Origin: Jatrophihabitans_A lederbergiae
GTDB lineage: Bacteria; Actinomycetota; Actinomycetes; Mycobacteriales; Jatrophihabitantaceae
Length of the DNA stretch: 64,000 bases
NCBI RefSeq assembly: GCF_031845305.1
Contig: NZ_JAVREH010000002.1
Location: 62,001 to 126,000 of the forward strand
Direction: 5' to 3'
The notes beneath the pieces were generated by a model, which was not told where the DNA came from, did no database searches, and was given only the letters and a program-made list of their open reading frames with translations. This document shows positions 24,630-39,505 of the stretch, piece by piece. Made by a program: the position numbers and the translations under genes. Every line of letters starts with the position of its first letter. Positions within the stretch are counted from its first letter, which is position 1.

Positions 24630-25220
24630 ATGATCAACGCCAAGGCGGAGCAAAGCACCCTCGCGAGCCGCGCCGGCGAGGTTTTCGCCCGATACCGGGA
24701 CGGGGACTCCGAGGCGATGGCCGAGTTGGTGGCGATGTTGACCCCGATCCTCTGGCATGCGGTTCGTGCGCAACGACTGGACGCTGAGTCGGCCGAGGAC
24801 GTGTTGCAGAACACCTGGTTCGCCCTGGTCCGCAAGGCTGGGACCATCGCCGACCCCGCGGCGGTGTTGCAGTGGCTGCTGGTGGCGGCTCGACGCGAGG
24901 CGTGGCGGCTGGGACGGCTGCAGGCCAAGCAGGTGCCATCCGAGTTCGGCGAGGACGCCATCACGCTCAGCTCTGGCGACCTGCCCGAGAACGTGGTGCT
25001 ACGCGAGGTCGAGCAAGAGGTCCTCTGGTCACATATCGCCTCGTTGCCTGAACGGTGCCGGGCGCTGCTGCGCGTGATCGCTTTCGCCGACCGGCCGGAC
25101 TACGCCCAACTGGCGCACTCACTGGGAATGCCGATGGGAAGCATCGGTCCGACCCGGGGACGCTGCCTGGCCAGACTACGCAGACAACTGGCCACGGATG
25201 CTCGATGGGAGCTCGGATGA
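24630..25220 (+). CDS. ECF-type sigma-70 family RNA polymerase sigma factor
   Basis: A 196-residue group IV sigma factor with only regions 2 and 4. Region 2 spans about 25-95 (DAESAEDVLQNTWFALVRKA is the region 2.2 core-binding helix, LLVAARREAWRL region 2.4). Region 4 is LPERCRALLRVIAF through the helix-turn-helix SLGMPMGSIGPTRGRCLARL. There is no transmembrane anti-sigma factor next door. The stop overlaps the start of the next gene (ATGA). It probably controls this operon and perhaps other targets. The GSIGPTRGRCL helix is typical of an actinobacterial ECF group that I recall near CHAT-domain genes (from memory, not checked). Confidence 0.85.
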   Translation: MINAKAEQSTLASRAGEVFARYRDGDSEAMAELVAMLTPILWHAVRAQRLDAESAEDVLQNTWFALVRKAGTIADPAAVLQWLLVAARREAWRLGRLQAKQVPSEFGEDAITLSSGDLPENVVLREVEQEVLWSHIASLPERCRALLRVIAFADRPDYAQLAHSLGMPMGSIGPTRGRCLARLRRQLATDARWELG

Positions 25221-25726
25221 GCGCGTTCGGAGTTCCGCCTGGCGACTCAACGGCCGACCTGCCACTGGACGCCTACGACGACCTCATCATGAGCCGGATC
25301 GCTGCTCTCTACCAAGCGATCGATCCAGTTCCGGTGGAACTCACCGAGCGGCTGCAGTTCGCGATCACGCTGGACGCCCTCAGTATGGAGCTGGCCGAGC
25401 TGGAACGGCTGCCGGAGACCGCGGCGGCGCGGAGCAGCGCGCACAGCAGCGAGGTCAGGACCCTGACGTTCACCAGCGACAGCCTGACCACCATGGTGGC
25501 GATGAGCCCGGACGGGCCTGATCGACTAAGGATCGACGGCTGGGTGGCCCCGTGCGCCGGCGTGTCGGTGGAACTGCGCCAGGGCCTGCTCTGCCGGCAC
25601 GCCACCGCCGACCCTGACGGCCGGTTCGTCTTCGAGGACGTCGCCCACGGCCTCACCCGCTTCGTGGTGCGAGCGCCCGAGCCCGCGTCCCATCCGCCGG
25701 TGGCGACACCGGCCGTCGAGATCTAG
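25217..25726 (+). CDS. Unknown 169-aa protein of the ECF/subtilase/CHAT operon
   Basis: No firm family. Residues about 1-75 are helical and acidic (DPVPVELTERLQFAITLDAL); about 85-160 look like a small beta-sandwich of carboxypeptidase-regulatory/transthyretin type (GVSVELRQG...ATADPDGRFVFEDVAHG). It has no signal peptide or membrane helix. The ATG overlaps the sigma-factor stop, so equimolar coupled expression is likely. Position next to an ECF sigma factor without an anti-sigma factor makes a soluble regulator of sigma plausible; an adaptor or substrate of the protease is equally possible. Confidence 0.7.
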   Translation: MSAFGVPPGDSTADLPLDAYDDLIMSRIAALYQAIDPVPVELTERLQFAITLDALSMELAELERLPETAAARSSAHSSEVRTLTFTSDSLTTMVAMSPDGPDRLRIDGWVAPCAGVSVELRQGLLCRHATADPDGRFVFEDVAHGLTRFVVRAPEPASHPPVATPAVEI

Positions 25727-25736
25727 GAGCCCTGGC

Positions 25737-25775
25737 ATGTTTCAGTGGCTAGGTGTTCCCCTGGGAGTCGAATGA
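25737..25775 (+). CDS. Possible 12-codon coupling ORF before the subtilase
   Basis: ATG 25737 opens MFQWLGVPLGVE and its TGA overlaps the subtilase ATG (ATGA at 25772-25775). A GGAG lies 8-10 bases before this ATG, directly after the upstream stop. The peptide is hydrophobic. It may be translated as a linker between cistrons or as a micropeptide. Confidence 0.4.
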   Translation: MFQWLGVPLGVE

Positions 25776-27370
25776 GTTCGGAGGAAACAGCTCAGCAATC
25801 AACCGGTGGCGGCACGCCGCGGCGTCGCGAACCCAGCTTGAACCCCCCGCCGTATGTGCTCAACAAGCACGGCGGACGAGTGCTGGACCCCGCGACAGCG
25901 GTCCACCTGCCCGGCCGACCCGCGATTCGCCCGACCGTCTATGTCGGCGCTCGGCTGCTGGTCCGCAGCAGCCAACTGTCCGACGCCGTCCGTGCCGCGC
26001 TCGTCACGGCTGCCGCTCAGGCCGGGCTACGGGTGGTCTTCGACGAGGCGGACGGACAGCTGCTGGAGCTCGCGTCGTCCGTGGGTCTTGCCGACCTGGC
26101 CGCCCGAGTCCTCACGACCCGGCTTCGGCTCGAGATCGACACCGACAAGCCGGCGAGCCCGCCCGACTCGTGGCAGGTGCTGCAGAACTTCCGGTGCATC
26201 CTCGGCTCGGCGGACCCCACCAGCAATGAGGTGACGCTGGACCACCTGCTGACTGCGACCGGCGGCCCGCACGGCGCTCCGTACATGGGTGGCGCTCCGT
26301 ACATGGGTGGCGCCGGTGTCAGCTCCGAGTACGGCGTGGCCGGGCACGGCGGCCGGTCGCCGGTCACCTGGATCGGAGCGGAACCCACCCGCGTGCCCAA
26401 GGGTCAGGAGCGCTGCCGTCGTCCCGTGGTCGCGGTACTCGACACGGGCGTGGGCCGGCATCCCTGGCTTCCCGAGTCCATCGTCAAGCGTCATCCCAAG
26501 GTCGGCTCGCTGCCGATCGGTGAGACCGACCCGGCCAGCAATTCAGAGCTCAGCGGGCGTCTGGACAGCCCCCTGGAGGGAACGCTCGATCTCGATGCCG
26601 GCCACGGAACCTTCATCAGCGGTCTGATCCGCCAGGTCTGCCCCGATGCGGACATCCTCGCGGTCCGGGTGATGCACGGTGATGGGGCGGTGCCCGAGGG
26701 AGATCTGCTGGAAGCATTGAACAGGCTGCTGCTGCGGCAGGCTCTTGCTCTGGAGCTGAATAAGCCAGACTGGTTGGTGGACGTGATCTCGCTGTCGCTG
26801 GGCTATTACCACGAGCTCCCCGCCGACTACGCCTACGACCAACTGCTGATCGAGACGCTGGGTGCGCTGGGCGAGTACGGAGTGGCCGTGGTGGCCTCGG
26901 CCGGAAACGATTCCACCCCGCGGCACTTCTACCCGGCGGGCTTCACCCCGCATGCCGGCGGCCAGGTGCAGGCACGGTACGACGCCCTGCCGGTGGTGAG
27001 CGTCGGCGCGCTCAACCCGGACCTCAAGAGCATCGCGCTGTTCAGCAACGCCGGAAACTGGGTCACCTGCCACCGGCAGGGCGCTGCGCTGGTCAGCACC
27101 ATGCCGACCACCTTCGACGGCTCGCTCCAGCCGCTGGCGAGCATCCGGGTGCACGGGGAAGGCACCCGGACGACCATCGATCCGGACAACTTCCATGGCG
27201 GCTTCTCCATCTGGAGCGGCACGTCCTTCGCGGCACCGATCCTGGCCGCGGAGATCGCGAAGGCGCTGTGGAACTCCGGCACTCTGGACACCTCTGACGC
27301 GTCGACGATGGTGTCGCGAGGCTGGGAGGTACTGAACGGTTTGACCGGACTGGAACGCCCGCAGCCATAG
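25772..27370 (+). CDS. Intracellular-type S8 subtilisin-like serine protease
   Basis: A 532-residue peptidase S8 protein with an intact triad: Asp224 (AVLDTGV), His278 (GHGTFISG) and Ser485 (GTSFAAP), plus oxyanion-hole Asn379 (ASAGND). There is no signal peptide or transmembrane segment, so it should act in the cytoplasm. Residues 1-160 form an unrecognised N-terminal domain. A Gly-rich linker at about 165-205 holds a duplicated GAPYMG motif before the catalytic domain, a possible (auto)cleavage or docking segment. ATG 25772 has GGGAG 5 bases upstream; GTG 25745 is a weaker alternative. Its neighbours are the ECF regulator genes and a TPR-CHAT gene, suggesting a proteolytic response system. 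Confidence 0.88.
   Translation: MSSEETAQQSTGGGTPRRREPSLNPPPYVLNKHGGRVLDPATAVHLPGRPAIRPTVYVGARLLVRSSQLSDAVRAALVTAAAQAGLRVVFDEADGQLLELASSVGLADLAARVLTTRLRLEIDTDKPASPPDSWQVLQNFRCILGSADPTSNEVTLDHLLTATGGPHGAPYMGGAPYMGGAGVSSEYGVAGHGGRSPVTWIGAEPTRVPKGQERCRRPVVAVLDTGVGRHPWLPESIVKRHPKVGSLPIGETDPASNSELSGRLDSPLEGTLDLDAGHGTFISGLIRQVCPDADILAVRVMHGDGAVPEGDLLEALNRLLLRQALALELNKPDWLVDVISLSLGYYHELPADYAYDQLLIETLGALGEYGVAVVASAGNDSTPRHFYPAGFTPHAGGQVQARYDALPVVSVGALNPDLKSIALFSNAGNWVTCHRQGAALVSTMPTTFDGSLQPLASIRVHGEGTRTTIDPDNFHGGFSIWSGTSFAAPILAAEIAKALWNSGTLDTSDASTMVSRGWEVLNGLTGLERPQP
26273..26308 (+). repeat. 18-bp exact tandem duplication in the subtilase linker
   Basis: GGCGCTCCGTACATGGGT occurs at 26273-26290 and 26291-26308, encoding GAPYMG twice, followed by GGC GCC. 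It lies in the linker between the N-terminal and catalytic domains. Confidence 0.85.
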
Positions 27371-27430
27371 CGGCTCATACTTTGCTTCGGCGGCGACCTC
27401 GTACCGCCGTCCAGCGAGGGCTCACCGGCG

Positions 27431-30025
27431 ATGGGAAGTTCCATGATCCGCACAGCCACTGCGGACGTGACGCAGGCGCGGAGGTTGCACGCGTCCGGAG
27501 TGGAGCACAACAACGCCGGGCATCCACTGCGCGCAGCCCGGCTCTTCCGCCGCGCGCTGGCGATGGTCGACGGCAAGCTCCCCGACACCTCCGAGCTCCC
27601 TGACACGTCCGAGGAATGTCGGCTACTGGCCGTCCGGATCTACATCAGCCTCGCCATGAGCGAGTCGGAACTCAGCGGCATGCAACCAGGACTTGCCGCC
27701 CTCGCGGAGGCTGAACGGCGCCTTGACGCGGACAAACACCCGGAGCTGGTGGTCCTGCTGCAGTTGCAACACGGCTATATCCAGGTCCGTGGCGGTCACC
27801 TGGACAAGGGCCTGCTCCACCTGGACACCGCTGTGGAGCTGATCGGGCATGCCAGCCCGGTGCACGCCGGCAACATCCTGCTCAACCGGGGCAGCCTGCA
27901 CCTCTACCGCGGGGATCTGAGCCGAGCCCGCGAGGACCTGAGCCGGTCGGCCAAGATCGCGGCGGAGCATGGGCTGGTCGTGGAGGAGTTCAAGGCCCGG
28001 CACAACCTCGGCTACCTGGAATTCCTCGCCGGCAATCTCGCGCTGGCGCTCAGGACGATGGCCGATGCGCGCGCCATCGACGCCGACATCTCACTCGGCG
28101 TGGCCCTGCTGGATCGCGCCCAGGTGCTGCTGCAAGCCGGTCTGCACCGGGAGTCCGACGACTCGTTGCTCGAGGCGGCGGCGATCTTCCGGGAGGATCG
28201 GCTCTGGAAAGAACTGGGAGAGGTGGAGCTGGCCCGTGCGGAGTGCGCGCTGCTCGACGGCGAGACAGTCGCCGCTCGCCGGCTCGCCGCGAGCGCCCGT
28301 AACAGGTTCCGGCGCCGGCAGAACGAACGCTGGCGCAGGGACGCGGAGCTGGTTCTGCTACACGCGGACCTGGCCGCCGGCCGGCCCGGTGGACAGCTGG
28401 CGACGCGCGCGCTGAGCCTGGCCGCCGAGTTCCGCGCCGCCGGGCTGAACACTCAGGCGCGCACGGCGCAGTTGGTGGCGGCCGAGGCGCTGCTGCGCGC
28501 GGGACGGCCGGTGCAGGCCCGAGCCGTGGCGGCCGAGGCCGGCCCGGTCCGCGGCTCCGACCCGGTGTCCGCGCGGCTGCACACCAGACTCGTCCGAGCG
28601 AGGCTCTGTATCGCCGCTGACGACCGGGGACCCGCGCGCCGCGAGATCAGCACCGGGCTGGCCGAGCTCGCGAACCACCAGGCGCAGTTCGGCAGCATCG
28701 ACCTGCAGACAGCGGGCGCGGTGCATGGCCGCCAGCTGGTGGAGCTCGACCTGTCGATGGCGTTCCGGCACGGCAGGCCGCTGGCGGTGCTGGCCGCGGT
28801 CGAGCGCGGCCGGGCGATCTCGAGCCGGCTGGGTGCGGTGAAGGCTCCGGCCGACCCGGTGACGGCCGAGTTGCTGGCTGAGCTGCGTCAGGCCGTCGAG
28901 GGACTGCGGGCGATCGCCTCGGATGCCGGGGCGTCTAGCCGCGCATCGTCAGAGCGTCGCCGCGTCGCCGATCTGCAACGGGAGCTACGTGCCCGGTCCT
29001 GGCAGTCGGAGGGCCAGCGGGCCGCCGGAAAGCCCGCCGGCTGGAATGCGATAGGCCCGGCACTGAGCGCCGCTGACACCTCATTGGTCAGCTACTTCAA
29101 CGTCGAGGGGCAGCTGTACGCGGTGGTGTTCGCGGCCGGCCACGCCCGCATCGTCCACATCGCGGCCGAGCGCGCGGTGGTCGAGATGGTCCGGCGAGTT
29201 CGGGCCGACATGGACGTGATAGCCAACGGGTACCTGCCCCCGGCCATGGCGCAGGCGGTGGCGGCCACTCTCGATAGGTCCCTGGCGCGGCTGGACCGGG
29301 CTCTGCTCGGTCCCCTCGGACTGCCGGACGCGCGACTGGTGATCGTGCCGACGGGTGTGCTCGGCACGCTGCCCTGGACGAACCTGCCCTCGCTGCGGCA
29401 GCGCCCGGTCGTGGTGGCGCCCTCGGCGACGGCCTGGCTGGCGGCATCCGGTCCGACGCAGCCGGTCGATCCGGTGGTGGTTGCGGTTGCCGGCCCGGAG
29501 CTGGTCCGCTCTACCGAGGAGGCGTCCGTGGTGGGCAGGTTGTGGCCGGACGCCCTGGTCTTCGCAGGCGACGCCGGCACCAGGGCGGCGCTGGTGTCGG
29601 CGCTCACCTCCGCCACCGTCGTCCATGTCGCGGCGCACGGCCAGCACCAGGCGGAGAACCCGATGTTCTCCTCCATTCGGCTCGTCGACGGGCCGCTGTT
29701 CGCCTACGAGCTCGACCAGAGTGCTCGGGTGGCCGAGCACGTGGTGCTGTCGGCGTGCGAGCTCGGCCGGTCCACGATGCGTGCCGGTGACGAGGCGCTG
29801 GGGCTCACCAGCGTGCTGTTGCGGCTCGGCAGCCGCTCGGTGATCTCCGGCGTGGCACGGGTCCACGACGATGTGGCGGCTGAGGTGATGACGACTTACC
29901 ACGCCGGGATGGCCACCGGAATGGACTCGGCACAGTCGCTCGCACTCGCCGTCGCGCAGGCGCCCACCCCGGCACCGTTCGTGTGTTTCGGCGCGACGTG
30001 GGCTCCGGGGACAACGACGAAATAG
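27431..30025 (+). CDS. TPR-CHAT domain protein (caspase-like HetF-associated fold)
   Basis: An 864-residue protein. About 20-500 is an alpha-helical repeat array of TPR type (for example AARLFRRALAMVD, AGNILLNRGSLHLYRGDLSRAREDL). The C-terminal CHAT domain, about 600-860, belongs to the caspase/separase clan and keeps its putative dyad: His736 in HVAAHGQ and Cys776 in LSACELGRS. It has no signal or membrane helix. TPR-CHAT proteins elsewhere act as sensor-proteases, for example Csx29 of type III-E CRISPR; no CRISPR or cas gene is present here. It starts 60 bases after the subtilase, probably in the same operon. ATG 27431 or ATG 27443 (GGGAAG 4 bases upstream) may be the start. Confidence 0.85.
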   Translation: MGSSMIRTATADVTQARRLHASGVEHNNAGHPLRAARLFRRALAMVDGKLPDTSELPDTSEECRLLAVRIYISLAMSESELSGMQPGLAALAEAERRLDADKHPELVVLLQLQHGYIQVRGGHLDKGLLHLDTAVELIGHASPVHAGNILLNRGSLHLYRGDLSRAREDLSRSAKIAAEHGLVVEEFKARHNLGYLEFLAGNLALALRTMADARAIDADISLGVALLDRAQVLLQAGLHRESDDSLLEAAAIFREDRLWKELGEVELARAECALLDGETVAARRLAASARNRFRRRQNERWRRDAELVLLHADLAAGRPGGQLATRALSLAAEFRAAGLNTQARTAQLVAAEALLRAGRPVQARAVAAEAGPVRGSDPVSARLHTRLVRARLCIAADDRGPARREISTGLAELANHQAQFGSIDLQTAGAVHGRQLVELDLSMAFRHGRPLAVLAAVERGRAISSRLGAVKAPADPVTAELLAELRQAVEGLRAIASDAGASSRASSERRRVADLQRELRARSWQSEGQRAAGKPAGWNAIGPALSAADTSLVSYFNVEGQLYAVVFAAGHARIVHIAAERAVVEMVRRVRADMDVIANGYLPPAMAQAVAATLDRSLARLDRALLGPLGLPDARLVIVPTGVLGTLPWTNLPSLRQRPVVVAPSATAWLAASGPTQPVDPVVVAVAGPELVRSTEEASVVGRLWPDALVFAGDAGTRAALVSALTSATVVHVAAHGQHQAENPMFSSIRLVDGPLFAYELDQSARVAEHVVLSACELGRSTMRAGDEALGLTSVLLRLGSRSVISGVARVHDDVAAEVMTTYHAGMATGMDSAQSLALAVAQAPTPAPFVCFGATWAPGTTTK

Positions 30026-30199
30026 TTGGCCCGGGTGACGCGACGGGGTTCGGCTGAGGCTTCTGGCGACGATTTGGTGCGCGCTGAGCCGGCCCGTAGC
30101 ATGGACAGCGATCCACCCGAAGACCGCTGGTTGTCGCATGCGCACGTGCGACCGAACAGCTCCGGAGCGCCGGAGCGGCCCGCGCAGAGTGGCCGGTAA

Positions 30200-30315
30200 G
30201 AGATGAGACTTCCTCGTTTCGCCCCGAGCGCCCTGCGCCGGGGCGTTTTGGTGTTCCGGGCCTGCTCGTCGTGCGGCGCAAGCCCAGCCGGCACGAGATG
30301 TACGAGAGGAGGAAC
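30200..30315 (+). promoter_or_regulatory. rplJ leader with attenuator-like hairpin
   Basis: CGCCCCG (30220-30226) and CGGGGCG (30239-30245) form a 7-bp stem followed by TTTT, an intrinsic-terminator shape, about 66 bases before rplJ. The position suits the L10 leader class, in which L10(L12)4 binding represses its own operon. The consensus L10-binding motif was not aligned. The remainder of 30026-30200 is the spacer and promoter region after the CHAT gene and shows no gene. Confidence 0.5.
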
Positions 30316-30957
30316 ATGCCGAACAAAGAAAAGCTCTCCGCTGTCGCGGAACTGGTCGAGCACTTCAACGGCTCGTCGGCCACCGTCATCACCGAGTACC
30401 GCGGACTGACGGTCAAGCAGGTCACCCAGCTTCGCCAGGCCCTGGGCCGGGACACCACCTACGCGGTGGTCAAGAACACCCTGACCAGGCGTGCGGCGGC
30501 CGAGGCCGGTGTCAGCATCGAGGACAGCCTGCTCGTCGGACCGACCGCGATCGCGTTCGTCAAGGGCGACCCGGTCGAGGCGGCCAAGGGCCTGCGTGAC
30601 TTCGCCAAAGCCAACCCGCTGCTGGTTATCAAGGGCGGTGTGCTCGAAGGAAAGTCGCTCAGCGCGGCGGACGTGAGCAGCATTGCCGACCTGGATTCCC
30701 GCGAGGTGTTGCTCGCCAAGGTCGCAGGCGTCCTCAAGGCGCTGCCGACCCGTGCGGCCGCCCTGTTCCAGGCGCCGTTGTCCCAGGTTGCGCGCCTGGC
30801 CAAGGCCCTGGAGGACAAGACTCCGGGAGACGCGGCTGCGGCCGTCGAAGCCGGAACCGAAGGCCCTGTTGTCGGCGAAGCCGGCGACGTGGCAGCCGAG
30901 GCCCCCGCGGCCGATGAAGCACCATCCGAGACTCCCGCCGAGCCGGCGGAGCAGTAA
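30316..30957 (+). CDS. rplJ: 50S ribosomal protein L10
   Basis: A 213-residue base of the L7/L12 stalk. The N-terminal rRNA/L11-binding part contains VITEYRGLTVKQVTQLRQ and VVKNTLTRRAA; the C-terminal helix that binds L12 dimers is followed by an acidic Ala/Glu/Pro tail of about 40 residues. ATG 30316 has a near-perfect GAGGAGGAAC just upstream. It forms a pair with rplL, but rplKA, normally adjacent upstream, is 6 kb away because of the accessory operon. Confidence 0.96.
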   Translation: MPNKEKLSAVAELVEHFNGSSATVITEYRGLTVKQVTQLRQALGRDTTYAVVKNTLTRRAAAEAGVSIEDSLLVGPTAIAFVKGDPVEAAKGLRDFAKANPLLVIKGGVLEGKSLSAADVSSIADLDSREVLLAKVAGVLKALPTRAAALFQAPLSQVARLAKALEDKTPGDAAAAVEAGTEGPVVGEAGDVAAEAPAADEAPSETPAEPAEQ

Positions 30958-31002
30958 CCAACCACCCGCCGGCTCTCCGGCACAAAGAAAGGACGCCACA
31001 TC

Positions 31003-31386
31003 ATGGCGAAGCTCAGCACTGACGAGCTCATCGACGCATTCAAGGAGCTCACCCTCCTTGAGCTGTCCGACTTCGTGAAGCAGTTCGAAGAGACCTTCGA
31101 CGTCACCGCCGCCGCTCCGGTCGCCGTCGCGGCCGCTCCCGTCGGCGGCGCGCCCGCCGAGCCCGAGGCCGAGCAGGACGAGTTCGACGTCATCCTCGAA
31201 GGCGCCGGCGAGAAGAAGATCCAGGTCATCAAAGAGGTGCGCACGCTCACCAGCCTCGGCCTCAAGGAGGCCAAGGACCTGGTGGACGGCGCGCCGAAGC
31301 CGGTTCTGGAAAAGGTCAACAAGGAAGCCGCCGAGAAGGCCAAGGCTGCCCTCGAGGCCGCTGGCGCTTCGGTGACGGTCAAGTAG
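31003..31386 (+). CDS. rplL: 50S ribosomal protein L7/L12
   Basis: A 127-residue acidic stalk protein present in several copies. It has the N-terminal dimerisation helices (LSTDELIDAFKELTLLELSDFVKQFEE), an Ala/Pro/Val hinge (AAAPVAVAAAPVGGAPAEP) and the C-terminal factor-binding domain with EKKIQVIKEVRTLTSLGLKEAK. It recruits EF-Tu, EF-G and IF2. AAAGAAAGGA precedes the ATG. An 18-bp hairpin follows. Confidence 0.97.
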   Translation: MAKLSTDELIDAFKELTLLELSDFVKQFEETFDVTAAAPVAVAAAPVGGAPAEPEAEQDEFDVILEGAGEKKIQVIKEVRTLTSLGLKEAKDLVDGAPKPVLEKVNKEAAEKAKAALEAAGASVTVK

Positions 31387-31452
31387 CTCCGGCTACGTCC
31401 GACCATGCCAGGTCAGCCGGCTAGCCACAGCTGACCGAGCAACTGCCACACC

Positions 31453-31492
31453 CGTCAGGGGGCGGTCCGCGAGAGCGGGCCGCCCCCTGACG
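31453..31492 (+). terminator. 18-bp hairpin with GAGA tetraloop after rplL
   Basis: CGTCAGGGGGCGG at 31453-31465 pairs with CCGCCCCCTGACG at 31480-31492; inside, CCGC-GAGA-GCGG continues the stem across a U-G pair. The GNRA tetraloop makes it very stable. It probably ends the rplJL transcript or attenuates read-through into rpoBC. Confidence 0.8.
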
Positions 31493-31719
31493 TCGTTCAT
31501 TGTCGAGGTGGGTGGGCCGCTACCTCCCCGGCAAAGCGAATTGCGGCGGCACGAATGGCCAGATGCTTGACGTGAGCGATTTGGCGGGGCACCCTGTGCG
31601 TGCACTGCTTGCAAGCTCCTCGAACCACGTGACGGCTTGTACGACGACCGCCTCGACGGTCGTCAGAAGCGCTCGGGAGCTTGGCTCGACCGCGGTAGAA
31701 CCATCCCTCAGGGGGTGGG

Positions 31720-31748
31720 TGGACAGGCGTGCCCATAGCGGCTAGACT
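31720..31748 (+). promoter_or_regulatory. rpoBC promoter (-35 TGGACA, 17 bp, -10 TAGACT)
   Basis: TGGACA (31720-31725) and TAGACT (31743-31748) are separated by 17 bases, close to the housekeeping consensus. Transcription would start near 31755, giving a leader of about 190 bases to rpoB. The remainder of the 31493-31947 spacer shows no gene. Confidence 0.6.
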
Positions 31749-31947
31749 GCTAATTTGCGCTGCCCTCAAACTTGTGTCGGCCCGTACAGGGTCTACTTCC
31801 GGCTGTCTCGGCAGGAAAGTTCAGGGGTCGCGCGATAGATCAAGAGCTGCGCCGCCGAAGGTGTGAGATCACGAGCACCACCGCGATCACGACTCCAGCG
31901 GGGCAGCGATTGGACACAGGTTGATTCAGTCCTCGGAAGGACGCATC

Positions 31948-35403
<3,456 letters not shown>

Positions 35404-35409
35404 CGGACC

Positions 35410-35448
35410 GGCCGGCTGGTGGTGGCGTAATGCCCGAACCAGCCGGCC
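35410..35448 (+). other. Intercistronic hairpin between rpoB and rpoC
   Basis: GGCCGGCTGGT (35410-35420) and ACCAGCCGGCC (35438-35448) make a perfect 11-bp stem with a 17-base loop, 7 bases after the rpoB stop. As rpoC needs read-through, it is more likely an RNA-processing or stability element than a full terminator. Confidence 0.6.
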
Positions 35449-35499
35449 AGCCCGCCGGCCAACTCCGTTAGACAATCCGAAGGAAAGAGAAGGTTCCAC

Positions 35500-39408
<3,909 letters not shown>

Positions 39409-39438
39409 ACAGCAGTCGGGCTAGCGCCCGGACACGGC

Positions 39439-39473
39439 AACGGGCCGGGAACCTCAGGGTTTCCCGGCCCGTT
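39439..39473 (+). terminator. rpoC terminator hairpin
   Basis: AACGGGCCGGGAA (39439-39451) and TTCCCGGCCCGTT (39461-39473) form a perfect 13-bp stem with a 9-base loop, 31 bases after the rpoC stop. Confidence 0.8.
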
Positions 39474-39505
39474 CTGCTGTCCCTGCCGGCTCTGTTGACT
39501 GGGGA

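Noticed and set aside
30203..30409. Possible leader peptide ORF before rplJ (MRLPRFAPSALRRG...)
   Set aside because: It runs out of frame into rplJ without a stop/start overlap and lacks a convincing ribosome-binding site; the region is better explained as a structured leader.
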